From positions 15,895,388 to 15,959,387 of the forward strand of contig NC_080418.1 in assembly GCF_029873635.1 (NCBI RefSeq): a DNA stretch of 64,000 bases. Reading direction: 5' to 3'. Of the stretch, positions 23,250-33,800 are shown one piece after another (within the stretch, counting starts at the first letter, position 1; each line of letters starts with the position of its first letter). Made by a program: the position numbers and the translations under genes. Below the pieces are notes generated by a model. It was not told the origin of the DNA and ran no database searches. It was given only the letters and a program-made list of their open reading frames with translations. The DNA comes from Malania oleifera (taxonomy: Eukaryota; Streptophyta; Magnoliopsida; Santalales; Ximeniaceae).

Positions 23250-24232
23250 GGGGAGAGAGCAGATCTCTAACTAAAAATTGCTTTGGTGCTGCATGAGGAG
23301 GAATGCACACCATTCAGACACAATATCTTCTGTAGTGTGACTTCAGACGTTAAAGCAATTTATCCACTTTATAGCCTTGAGCAGGGTTTTATTTCTATTG
23401 TTTTTTTTTTGCGTACTCTACCCTTCAACTCATCCTTCCATCTGACATTCTGAAGCATGGTTAAACAATGGATGGTTGCCATTGCAGTATCTCAGATAGA
23501 TCATGGGGTGCTGCATTTAGTTGATGCTGAAAATCCTCAAATTACAGTTTTGGTGGATTGTGAAGGGTTATCTCCATTGAAAATTCCCATGCAAATGATG
23601 AGATCCTGTTCTGCTCTTCTGCAAGATCACTTCCCAAACCGTCTTGGATGTTTGTTTGTTATACGACTTCCTCCAGTCGTTCGAGTTATTGCTCAAACTT
23701 TTATACAGGTAAGCTACTTATTCTGATAAGGACTTGAATGTTCCATCTTCTTATTTTCCCGCTTCTTTTCTGTCAAAGTTTTTTATATGACCACACTAGG
23801 TTTTGCTGTTTTTGAAGCCTGCCTCTCATAGATGTGCTGATTTGGTGTGTGGCTCTTCATCAGGTTCTGAAACCCATCACCCGGAAGAAGTTGAGAATTG
23901 AGGGGGAGATGTATCAAAAGGTCATCTCTGAGCACCTTCAGGTGCTTCCATCATATCTTGGTGGCAACTGCACTTGTACAAGATGCTCAACACTTGGTTC
24001 CTGTAAAATGCAACAGCTTCTTATGAATAAGGACAACAGTATAGAGCCAACCTCAGATACTAGTGATGATGAGGATCTATCATCGCCCTATCCTGCTACT
24101 GATATGCAGACCAACGGAGACTGCAACCAGATCTTGAGAAGCGCTATGATTGGCATACTCATGTTATGGGTTTTCGTTGCAATCATTGCAGGAATGTATG
24201 ATGCTGAAAGTCGTCAGTTTTTTCCCTCCTGA
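13984..24232 (+). CDS. SEC14-like CRAL-TRIO domain protein with C-terminal membrane anchor
   Basis: Six coding exons join in frame with GT/AG borders: 13984-14337, 15647-15819, 17484-17585, 22036-22292, 23488-23708 and 23864-24232 (1476 nt, 491 aa). The N-terminal exon has CPFAWRGLQTLQLLCYPPFK. Exons 4-6 hold the lipid-binding CRAL-TRIO fold, with RPCLIVRLGLV, QITVLVDCEGLSPLKIPMQM, RLGCLFVIRLPPVVRVIAQT and FIQVLKPITRKKLRI (about residues 225-385). A cysteine-rich patch CTCTRCSTLGSC (about 405-416) and a hydrophobic segment AMIGILMLWVFVAIIAG (about 463-480) near the end suggest a tail-anchored protein. The family binds and exchanges phosphoinositides or other lipids at membranes; the ligand here is unknown. 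Sequence and length recall the Arabidopsis SEC14-like family (from memory, unverified). Introns are long and repeat-laden. Start chosen as the first ATG of the open exon; an upstream 5'-UTR intron is possible (AG at 13741-13742). Confidence 0.9.
14524..14563. repeat. Poly(C) tracts in intron 1
   Basis: Two C-homopolymers of about 13-14 bases separated by AACCTTTTCTCCT, about 190 bases after the donor site. Small open frames over this area are artefacts of the C runs. Confidence 0.8.
15236..15292 (+). repeat. RTE LINE 3'-end stub in intron 1
   Basis: A 5'-truncated copy of the same terminus as at 12935-12976: AGCCAACCCCACCTAGTGGG, then ACTTAAGGCTTG and ATTGTTGTTGTTT. It ends in (TTG)n without poly(A), showing the normal end of this RTE family. 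Confidence 0.8.
16235..17092. mobile_element. Decayed relative of the hAT-type family in intron 2
   Basis: Ends resemble the family terminus: CATAGTTTTTAAAA on the left and TTTTTGAAACCATG on the right. The size (about 860 bp) and subterminal ATGGTTGCAATCATTAC / ATGCAACGG motifs also fit. No clear 8-bp TSD remains (flanks match in about half the positions). Possibly an old copy. Confidence 0.45.
17698..18542 (+). mobile_element. Non-autonomous hAT-type element, copy 3, in SEC14-like intron 3
   Basis: 845 bp, left end CTTGGTTTTAAAT (one change from CATGG), right end ATTTAAAACCATG, with an exact 8-bp TSD CTTCATAT (17690-17697 and 18543-18550). Same orientation as copy 2. It inserted about 110 bases after the exon 3 donor without disturbing it. 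Confidence 0.88.
18618..19001. mobile_element. TAGGGGTG-type MITE (hAT-like) in intron 3
   Basis: 384 bp with inverted ends TAGGGGTGAG / ACCCAACCCTA, and a 7/8 TSD ATACAGTC / ATATAGTC (18610-18617 and 19002-19009). The interior has GGTTAACC / CGGTT-like inverted motifs common in this plant MITE class. No coding. Confidence 0.7.
19160..19534 (+). mobile_element. TRIM-like miniature LTR element in intron 3
   Basis: Two copies of an AGCTTAAGCTTTTAGGTAAA-containing repeat (19160-19208 and 19490-19534) flank about 280 bp. The first is followed directly by TGGTATTAGAGCT, one change from the initiator-Met primer site TGGTATCAGAGC. The second is preceded by a purine tract CAGGGGGTA. No TSD was found, so one or both repeats may be truncated LTRs. 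Confidence 0.5.
21605..22075 (+). repeat. Tandem duplication of the intron 3 / exon 4 border
   Basis: Two units of about 240 bp (21605-21830 and 21843-22075) share AATTATCTCATGGATTA, TTTTTCCTC.AAATTATTAT and GAATTGATGAGAATGA. The second unit holds the working acceptor (AG at 22034-22035). In the first the same position reads TGTGG (21788-21792), so the acceptor is lost and the copied exon start (21793 on) has decayed. Confidence 0.8.
23216..23259. repeat. (GA)n(G)n microsatellite in intron 4
   Basis: About a dozen GA repeats followed by a run of about 15 G and a short GA tail. Confidence 0.9.
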
Positions 24233-24812
24233 GGTAAGAGTGATGCCCTCTCCAAAGGCCCTATATTTGTTTATTTATTTATTTATTTTTGTTTAAGATA
24301 GCTATGTTTATATCTGACAGAATCAGTTATTGACAATATTTTGGTCCCTAGTAGTGATCAAATATAAATATAATTAAAGTATATATATATTTTTTGGCAA
24401 TACTAGAAGCTGTGTTAGGTTTGTAATATTATCTGCATTAGAATTGGATTTTCATTGTAAAAATTAGAGGAAAAAATACACTCATAGAACTTAAATTGCC
24501 ATTTGTTTCTGCTGCAATGGAAGTACAATGTATACTTTTGACCACTCTAATAAGGCACAGTGGTGTGGACACCGTGATGTGACATCTTTAGAAAGAAAAA
24601 AACAGAGAACTATCAAAACAACCCATAAAAAAAACCATCACACGAGGTGGGAGCCGAAGGAGGATTGAATGGCCATCAATCATGTCTCAATGTCTCATAT
24701 AGAAACTTTATTCTTGTCTGAAAAATACAGCAAAATTTGTTGAACATATGTTAAAGTGAGAGTAACACAAATAAGTGTGAATATCCTTAATGCCCCTCAA
24801 GTAATGCCAAGG
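24233..24812 (+). other. SEC14-like gene 3' flank / likely 3' UTR
   Basis: No coding. A GTAAGAG donor-like site directly follows the stop codon (24234), compatible with a 3'-UTR intron. A TTTATTTATTTATTTA run lies at about 24270-24290. The chromovirus begins at 24813. Confidence 0.4.
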
Positions 24813-25332
24813 TGTCACGAGCTAAGCTTGTTCAGGATATTATGCTTGCCTGTGACCGCTTGTCTCGTGTACTTGGGATGAGTTTTCATCATCTAAATAC
24901 TAGTATAGGATTATTTTCTGCTAATAGTGTCTTTGTATATCAAATAAGGCAGTATGACTCCTCGGTCAATTTGATGTTTCCTAGTGTCAGGATGATAATT
25001 ACATAAAAACCTCTTTAGGGGAGGGTGAGTGTTCATCAGTCATTGTAAAAGTCACTAGCTATTGTCATCGTGTTTAGCCTACTTGTCTCCCTCGCTAAAC
25101 ACACATTGTCAACAGAGGTGTTGTTAATGAATTGCATAGATTCAATGTTTACTGCTTGCTTGCCACTGCTTTCATGATTGCTTACTGTTTCCGTTGCCAT
25201 TTGATTGAATGCTAATGAAAGTGTTTAGTGGATGAATGTTGGTAAACGATATGCTGACTAGTTAAGCAAAAGTGCTTTAGCTAGCGCCGCACGGCCCTTT
25301 CACAAATGTGTGAAAATAATGGGACCGTGACA
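24813..25332 (+). repeat. Chromovirus 5' LTR
   Basis: 520 bp from TGTCACGAGC to CCGTGACA. It matches 28496-29016 almost throughout (for example TTGTCTCGTGTACTTGGGAT). Confidence 0.9.
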
Positions 25333-25334
25333 CT

Positions 25335-25347
25335 TGGTATCAGAGCC
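25335..25347 (+). promoter_or_regulatory. Primer-binding site, initiator tRNA-Met type
   Basis: TGGTATCAGAGCC begins two bases after the 5' LTR, the standard site complementary to the 3' end of initiator tRNA-Met. Confidence 0.85.
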
Positions 25348-25413
25348 AACGCTTAGTTGCTACAAGAATTCAGTTAGCTTCATTGTGGGATTTGGAATGC
25401 TTTGGTAAGTCAC

Positions 25414-26522
25414 CATGGCACCAAACATTGCTGAGAGGATCAGCGTGCTGGAAGCACAAGCTGAGGCAACAGCCAACACTGTGGCCACAGAGGTGGCCTA
25501 GATAAGGGAACTTGTTGATGAAGTGATGGGATCACAAAAGCATCAAGCAAGTTTGTTAGGTGAAATGTCAGAAGACTTTCGTCATACAGTTGAAACTTTG
25601 AAGTTATGGACGGTTGATCTGGATGCAAAGATGAATCTGATGGTTCTTGCTATGGGGAACTCAAAACACTTCGGGAGTTAGTAAGACCAAGGTACTAGAA
25701 CCCAGGACGTATGGGGGGTGCCCATGATGCCAAGGAGTTAGAGAACTTCTTGTTTGATGTGGAGCAGTATTTTCGCACTGTGAGGATGACCTCAGAATAG
25801 GTAAAAGTGGATACTACGACCATGTACTTGGTTGGTGATGCCAAACTGTGGTGGCATACCATACAAAGAAATTGAAAATAGAAGCTATGTAATTGATAGT
25901 TTGGCAGACTTGAAGAGAGAGCTCAAGACCCAATTCTTTTCTGAGAATGTTAAGTATAATGCAAGGAGAAAACTGAGATATTTCAAGCATATGGGGTCAA
26001 TCAGGGAATATGTGAACAATTTTCTGCTTTAATGTTAGATATTCGGGATATGTCGAAGAAGGACAAGTTGTTCTATTTTCTATAGGGGATGAAATCGTGG
26101 GCAAGAACTGAACTTCATAGGCAAAGAGTTCAAGACCTGTCTACTGCATAAGCTGCTGCAGAACGCTTGACTGACTATATTGGTGATAATACGGCTTCGT
26201 CCAAAGGGTTTGGCGAAGAGGGAAACAGTGGAAAGTCTTTCAAAAAAGGAAAACCCAAGAGTGGGGGAAGCCAACTATAAAGCATCGACTTCTAAGGAAG
26301 CTTCGTCGTCTCGAGGGTTCAACACACCCAATGGAAAGGCGAAGAGTAAAATTTCGTGCTACTTGTGTGGAGGACCTCATAGAGTGAGTGAGTGTCAACA
26401 CAAGAGATTATTCAATGCCTTACAAACTTGCACTTCGAGACAAGTGGTGGAAAGCGAGGAGGAAGAGGATGATGCCCCGAGGGTAGGTGCAATGCGGCGG
26501 GTGAACGCATTGGAAAAGTAGG
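25414..26522 (+). pseudogene. Chromovirus gag
   Basis: Starts MAPNIAERISVLEAQAEA at 25414 but hits a stop after 28 codons. Homologous reading continues in other frames: VEQYFRTV, YLVGDAKLWW-like, LRYFKHMGSIREYVNNF, then a zinc knuckle CYLCGGPHRVSECQHK (26355-26405). Basic and KSGGSQ-like linkers precede the knuckle. Several stops and frameshifts; not functional. Confidence 0.8.
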
Positions 26523-27575
26523 CGAAAGCACCAAAAGTTACACGAGCAAAAGAGTTAATGTTTGTGGACTTGAGGATCAATGGGAAGAGTACCCATGCTA
26601 TGGTGGATATGGGGGCTACTCATAATTTTGTTTCGCAGTTGGAAACAGGGAGACTCAACTTATCCTTAGAGAAGGATATAGGACGCATGAAAGCAGTTAA
26701 CTCTGTAGCCCAGCCTACTCTAGGAGTTGCCAAGCAAGTCACTGTGAAGTTTGGACAGTGGGAAGGTCATGCGAATTTCATAGCAATGTCATTGGATGAC
26801 TTTCTAGTCATTTTGGGAATGGGGTTCCTAAGGGGGACGAGGGCAGCGTTGATGCCTTTGGCTGGTTCCCTGTGTCTGATGGGAGATCGCTCATGCATGC
26901 TGCAAGTTGTGGTAATGAAAGGAGACGACGGGAAGTTCCTTTCAACCATATAACTCAATGAGAAATTAAGAAAGGGTGAGCAGACATGTCTACCCATGGT
27001 GGTGGTATACAAAGAAGTAGGCCAAGAGCTGGTTCCTACGACCTTCCAAGCGGTGTTGGATGAGTATAGAGAGGTGAAGCTGGATAAGCTACCTCACAAT
27101 TTGCCTTCACGATGAACTTTGGAGCGTGGGATCAAGTTGTTGCAAGGAGTGAAACCACCTACTAAAGGGCTATGTCAGATGGCGCCTCCAGAGATAGTAG
27201 AGTTGGGGAAACAGCTTGATGAATTGGAAGCAGGATGTGGTCGCCCTTCCAAAGCACCATTGGGAGCATCGGTGCTGTTTCAGAGGAAACATGAAGAGCA
27301 TCTATGGAAGGTGTTCAACGGGCTGAGGGGAAACAATTTGTATGTAAAGAAAGAGAAGTGCTCTTTCGCTCAGTGGAGCAACAAATTCCTTGGTCATGTG
27401 GTTGAACAAGGTCGTATCTGGAAGGGTATGGAGAAGGTAAGGATGATTCAAGAACGGAAGATCCCCATGACAGTGAAGGAGTTTTGTTCCTTTCTTGGCC
27501 TTACTAGATATTGCAGGAAGTTCGATGAGGGGTATTCGCAGAAAATGACTCCAATGACAGGACTACTGGGGAGGT
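26523..27575 (+). pseudogene. Chromovirus protease and truncated reverse transcriptase
   Basis: 26558-26953 is open and carries the retropepsin motif as VDMGATHNFVSQ (the catalytic Asp is kept; the usual Thr is Met) and FLVILGMGFL. RT wording then starts (MAPPEIVELGKQLDEL) but jumps from VLFQRK directly to HEEHLWKVFNGLRGN near 27290, deleting the YxDD catalytic core. The connection block KCSFAQ...FLGHVVEQ and SFLGLTRYCRKF follow. RNase H is absent: MTPMTGLL is followed directly by the integrase YYWPHL. Confidence 0.85.
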
Positions 27576-28484
27576 ATTATTGGCCGCACCTGCGTATGAT
27601 ATGGTTGATTATACCCGGACTTGTCTCGCTTGCTAACAAGACAAGGGGGAGCGGAGGAAGTTTTGTATGTTCATAGCCGCACCAAAGTACTATTCGGCAA
27701 AGGATACGACACAATTGTTCCTTGTGACTGTTGTGAAATATTAGGGTGTTCCCCAAGTTATTATTTGTGACCGAGACTCAATGTTCACTGACAACTTTTT
27801 GACAGAATTTTTCAGGATATTCAGGTCACATCTTGACATCTCTTCAAGTTATCTCCAATAGACAGACAGGCAGATGAAGAGAGTCAGAGAGCTACTAGAA
27901 GAGTACTTGTGCCATTTTGTCAACGACAACTAGAATTGGGTGCAACTACTTGATGTGGCTTCGTTCTGTTGCAATACCCAAAGGAGCTCAACAACCAACA
28001 AGAGTTGTTTTGAGCTTGTTATAGGCCAACAGCTGCTATTGCCTCACACAGTGGGCGAGCCGTACAGAGGAAAGATTCTCAGGGGGTTCATCTTCACCAG
28101 AGAATGGAGACAGAATGCAGAGTTTGCCTGAGCCTATCTGGAGAAAGATTCTAAGCAGATGAAGAAGTGGGCAGATCAGGGAAGAAGACCACAGTTTCAT
28201 GTCTGCTGCTTCAAGCCTTTCAACGCCGACACCGATGACCTGAGTAGAAGTCAGTCCAACAGAGCAGAGTTGAAGATAGTGCAACCTGACAGGACGTGAA
28301 GTTGAAGAGATCCTTGCAAACAGAAAGTTCATATCCTCAAGGAAGAAGCGACATAAGTTCCTAGTGAAGTGGAAATGCCTTGATGACAAAGAAATCAGCT
28401 GGATTTCTGCAGAAGATATTTAACCGTTCGTGGACAAACTTAAAGTGTACCTACCACCAAAGTCTACGAGGACGTCGACTGCAT
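27576..28484 (+). pseudogene. Chromovirus integrase and chromodomain remnant
   Basis: Integrase zinc-finger remnant (YYWPHL, CLAC), a deletion, then the core from FIAAPKYYSAKDTTQLF through GVPQVIICDRD and the FVNDN...WVQLLDVASFC block, with stops. Near 28300-28425 a chromodomain reads EVEEILANRKFISSRKKRHK, then FLVKWKCLDDKEISWISAED, with the aromatic/acidic pattern intact, ending at a stop before the purine tract. The chromodomain is thought to direct integration toward marked chromatin. Confidence 0.8.
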
Positions 28485-28495
28485 AAGTGGGGGAG
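28484..28495 (+). promoter_or_regulatory. Chromovirus polypurine tract
   Basis: AAGTGGGGGAG lies directly before the 3' LTR start at 28496. Confidence 0.75.
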
Positions 28496-29016
28496 TGTCA
28501 TGAGTTAAGCTTGTTCGAGGCATTATGCTTTGCTGTGACCGTTTGTCTCGTGTACTTGGGATGGGTTTCCATCATGTAAATACTAGTGTAGGATTATTTT
28601 TTGCTAGTAGTGTCTTTGTATGCCAAATAAGGAAGTATGACTCCTTGGTTACTTTGATGTTTCCTAGTGTTAGGATGATAATTACATAAAAACCTCTTTA
28701 GGGGAGGGTGAGTGTTCATCAGTCATTGTAAAACTCACTAGTTATTGTCAATGTGTTTAGCCTACTTGCCTCCCTCGCTAAACACACATTGTCAATGGAA
28801 GTGTTGTTAATGAATTGTGTAGATTTAATGTTTACTGCTTTGCTTGCCACTGCTTTCATGATTGCTTACTGTTTTCGCTGCCATTTGATTGAATGCTAAT
28901 GAAAATGTTTCATGGATGAATGTTGGTAAACGATAGGCTGGCTAGTTAAGCAAGAGTGCTTTAGCTAGCGCCGCACGGCCCTTTCACAAAGGTATGAAAA
29001 TAGTCAAACCGTGACT
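28496..29016 (+). repeat. Chromovirus 3' LTR
   Basis: 521 bp beginning TGTCATGAGTTAAGC; its end reads GTGACT instead of GTGACA. Moderate divergence from the 5' LTR, mostly transitions, points to an old insertion. Confidence 0.88.
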
Positions 29017-30844
29017 CTAACTTCCTGTGTTATAACTTTCTTGCCTAGAAGATGAAAGTGCAAAAACTGGCTTTGTGCCATAAGATTTGTGAATTTTTGT
29101 TGTTTGCCTATCTAATGCCAACCAAGAGTATACATATCAGTCTTACCAAACCTGATGTTCACAAGGTGGGAAATCGTGAATCATACTGTCATTAGGATCC
29201 CTAAAAATGACTTATTCATTTGTTTTTCCTTTTTGTTTAGTGAGGCAGCATTTCAAAGATAATGACTTGTTAATCATTCTCTTCCAGGATTACGTTTGGA
29301 ATTAATATATAACTTATCACTTGAACAATTAGATAAAATCTGTCCTATCACGTCATATTTAAAACAAGTATTTTATACCCCTTACTGAATTTATAGTGAT
29401 ATGCACTTAATTACTAATTACTCATTAAAAAGAGGAAATAACATTATTTGGGTAAGCAAAGGCTTGTCACATTTGTATTTAGGCTGCAAGAATGTGTTGG
29501 AGCCTGCAGGGCACGGTCAATCCAACTGGTTCAGTTGTGTAAAAAGTTATCATTTATTTGGTCAATGGAACAGGAAAAGGCGATTCATGAGAACTCTTAT
29601 CTTGCATTGCTTGTAATGCATGAGTAGCAGGTTCTATAGTTCCATACTCCCACATAATAGCATTTTCAAGTTTCTCATATATACAAATTTAAATACACAT
29701 TCCATGAATGACGCTAGTACAGGAAATGGAGCCAACACTATTTATCACACGTTCCCACATCATCATGGACCATTATAATGCACCACTTACATGGCACAGT
29801 GTGGGTTAACCATATAATGGCAACAGGATGATTAAGAGTTTTGAAGTTACAAGTCCACACTTGGATGTCCCAAAAAAATGTGATAGTTTCGTTCTGTCCT
29901 CTCTCCATGGCATCTGCCTGCCACCCATTTATCAATTTGTAGTTTCTCATTGTTGAGAATGGAAAAGCTTGAACTGAATTAAGAGTAAACCAAATCTGAA
30001 ATCAAAATCTTTAAGAGCAATGAAAATAAGATTCATTGCTTGTTCTTGTTGGTTTTGTGAAGTTGCCACTGGATATGTGCCTGTTTGTTTTGTTGGTTAT
30101 TTGGTTTGCCCAGGAGTTTTTTTTTTTCTTAAATATATATATTTTTAGTGTTTTTCGGGTGGGAGCGCGTTCTTTGTTATCTCATTGTGTCTTGTATTAC
30201 TTGTTTTCTGATTAAACTTTCAACCAAAAAAAAATTAATAAAAACGTTTATTGCAAATGCAACGAAGTATTAAATGGACTCATTTCCAAGTCTGTGAAGT
30301 GAAACAGAATTAAATCATTTACCATTTATACAAGGCATATATACAGATCTCAAGAAAGGGAAAAATGGTTCAATGTGAGTACTTATCATTCTCAAGTGGT
30401 TCAATGTTGCTCCTGATCATCCTCTTTGGTGGATCTATTGAAAAGATGTCATGTTTATTCCGAGTAGTCTATCTGCTATGCATTTCAAATGTGCTGCTGG
30501 CAAATTAAAACACATAGGCCCTGTTTGGCACTGCTTAAAAATAAGTACTTAGGACACCTATTATTTATAAATATTTGTATGAAATAGCAGATGCTATACC
30601 TTTTGTTAATTCTCCAGTTGCTGAAGGATGCTCCCGGTTTGCTTCCAGCCCCTCACAGATGCCATCAAATGACAATAGATTTTAGTAAAGTTTGTGTGCA
30701 AAGAAGGTAGGACCAATTGTCCAAGGCACACTAGGTAATCTTAAGTGGATGCTCTAAATTTTTTAAGAAATAAATATTCCTTAAAGTGAAGTATTAAAAA
30801 TAATAAAATATTCCTTGTAATTTACACGTGTACATAGGCACGGC

Positions 30845-30875
<31 letters not shown>

Positions 30876-33800
30876 ATACTCTTATGTGCAAGCAAAGCAG
30901 GTATTTTTTTTTTTTTAAAATTTGATAAAAATTGGGGTTTATCGTATGATATATGGCACTGAAACTTTGACTATTCATGCCTTGGAGTTTTTTTTTCCCA
31001 AGTGCCTAGAGGATATCTTATTCTTGCCTTATGTGTCTGAATTTTTTAATTTCAGCTACTTAAAACATTTGGAATGTTCTAAATTTTTGAGTGTTATTGG
31101 ATATGACACTGGTTGTGCCAAGCAAGCACATTGAACGTAAGTCCTGTGTGCAGCTTGGAATTGTTTGGGGTTTCTAAAGAAATTCCAATGGACTGCCACC
31201 TATTTCTTGGTTGGAAACCTCATTGGATATCTTTTCATTGATATTACTCCTACCTTTATATGCCTTTTCTTTTCCCAATGAAGCCAAGTAATGGTGGCGT
31301 TTCAGATACTGAAGGTATAGGACAGCTGACATGGATGAGTGAGAAGTGTTCAATAGATTATAACATTTTGACAAATTAGCTATATGATATACAAGTCTTC
31401 TGATAATTATCAGAAACCATCCAGGTTCACTGACCACACAGCTATGCTTCTCCACTTTTGATGTTGACAAACATAATTAATCTCTGGTTTACTATATTTT
31501 TTCCCTTCTGAAGACATTACTTTCGCTACATGGCTGCCAAATTTAAAGTGAAAGAAATTTTGTCGATATTGTCGGAATCATCTAGGGAATTAGTATTCCC
31601 TCCTATTTCTGTCAAATTATTTTGTTGCATGCCAAATGTAGTGAAGTTTTAGAGTATGCACCAAAATTGTGCAATAACATGGAGCTTAATTCACCCATTT
31701 GAATAAATTGTTGAAATTTTTGTGGAAGGCTCAAAAACTATTTGGCAATTAATTTAGATAATTTGGAATCTATGATTTGGTTCTCAAATGATAGAAATAA
31801 TATTTGAGTGTAACCAAGAGTAGTATGTGCTACACATTACCTTGAAATGATTATTGAGATGATTTTGGGACTACAAAGTTGTTAATAATTGGCACGGTTT
31901 GAAATTCAGGAGATCCGTAGGAACTAGGAAGACCTTTTGGATTTATTCGAAGAATGTTGAAGAATTAAATCAATTGTGATAGAGAATTAATGCATGTGAA
32001 GAAAATAAGAGCAAATGAGATAATCAAGACTTCAAAAGCAACTGCACATGTGGCTAGAAGGATGTGTTTTCATTGCTGAATTAGCACCCTACATTCTTGT
32101 AAGTTACAATTGTTAAATTCTAGGGTGTTTTTGACGGAAAACTTGAATACTCCCTTCTTGAACTTTGTGCTTACCATTGTTGAATTCCAACTTCTCCTGA
32201 TTGTTCACTGTAGGAAAATTGCCCTTTGAAGTTGAGGACTTGATATTCTCAAAGCTCAACTATCAATGTAAAAATTTTCTAAAATTGGTAAATGACTATC
32301 CATAGCATGCATTTGTTAGTTAACCAAGGCAAGATTATAAGCCAAGCTAATATTTCCCTTGTGTGTAGAACTAAATGAATTTATCAGCCTCTCACTCTCT
32401 CAGGTATGAGAAATCTAACTTTATTGACAGAACTGTGTCTGGTATTGCCTCATCTTTTTAACCAGAATGGGCTCATATTTCTCTGATAAAATAGTTTGCT
32501 CCTCAATTAACTGTGGAATAATTTGGTTTGTCCTTTTAGAGTGCTCCTCTTGGTTTTGAAAGCAGAAGTGTATTTATTTTTTCGAAAGGGGGTATATTGT
32601 TAACTGTTTTTGTAGGTAACATACTTTTAAATGTTGGTAGCAGCAAGACTTTGTTGAAAGGAAGAAGTCAGGGTAATATTTACTTTTAACTCAAACAGGC
32701 CTTGTGACAACTATTTAGATTAAGATGAACTTAGTGTCATAATCCTGCGCTGACTCTGAGGCCATGCTTTTTTCTTAGAATGCATACTATAATGTCTTTT
32801 TTTTTGGATAGAAAAAGAAGATGAATTTAATAAAACAGGACCGTAGTGTCTTTTCTTTACACCAAAGGCTTCTACCTTCTTGATCTATACCTCCTATCCT
32901 TTTCACTAGTTCTTCATTTCACCAAAAACTTCTACCTTCCTGGTCCTCTTTTTTTGTACTAGCACAATTGCGGTTGGTTGCTTAGTTGGTTGTTTATTTA
33001 GGCATCTGCATATAGATTTTTGTTCAGTAGGTCAACCAATTTATTAAGTTGGAACATTTAAAGAAAGTGAGTCACTGACGTAGCTGGTTATATAAAATGC
33101 GCCATTTAGAAAGCAGGTTTGAGGACCCAAGCAGATGCCGACAGTGTCTGCATAGGATCCCACAATGAATGGCCATAGAAGGCTGCTATTTTCAGTCTCA
33201 AACTCTTTTACTTGCCTTTAATGTCAGAACGCACTGGGTGGGCTTGGGCTGTGTGACTGTGCCCACCAAATTAGAAGCGCACTTTGGGCTCTCCGTCTCT
33301 GCATTCCCTTGCGCAAGCAAATATGAGCACTAACGGGATGGCTGAGAATGAAAGTCTGTCTCCCTCCCTACAGCCAACTTTGGGATATAAAATTAGGTGA
33401 GCAGCGCTGCTAGAAACTTTACTTTAGCTGTGGATTAAATATTATTTATGTGATAAGTGCATCCCTCTGTGCCTTTCTTGAATGACCCTTCTCCCTCCCC
33501 AAGGACCAGGAGCTAGTACAAGCATCACAGGAAAATGGGCCAAGTGGATATCTAGAGGAATCCCACTTTTAATTTCATTATTATATTATGTGATAACCTT
33601 TTTAATTGTTAGATTGTGTTTCAGAGTGGATTTTAAGTGTCAGGCATTAGATTTGTATGAATTTAATGTTGAATAAATTAATAGCAGCAAATGTGTTTTA
33701 TTTTCTGCTTAGTTTGTAGGAGTTAGTTAGCATGATGTTAGTGGTTTCTAGGAGTTGTTTAACATAACATGATGTTAGTGGTGCCTATTTTTGTGCTTGT

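Larger units (their letters stand above)
24813..29016 (+). mobile_element. Internally deleted Ty3/Gypsy chromovirus
   Basis: Complete LTR pair, initiator-Met primer site, gag, protease, partial RT, partial integrase, chromodomain and purine tract in Gypsy order on the + strand. It is only 4.2 kb because of internal deletions (RT core, RNase H and part of integrase are missing). No TSD was found (CAAGG against CTAAC-type flank), so one edge may be eroded. The chromodomain places it among chromoviruses; the lineage (Galadriel/Reina type) is a guess. Confidence 0.88.

Noticed and set aside
29401..31470. Frames of 65-98 aa in the intergenic stretch
   Set aside because: Length expected by chance in AT-rich DNA; no family wording or splice support.
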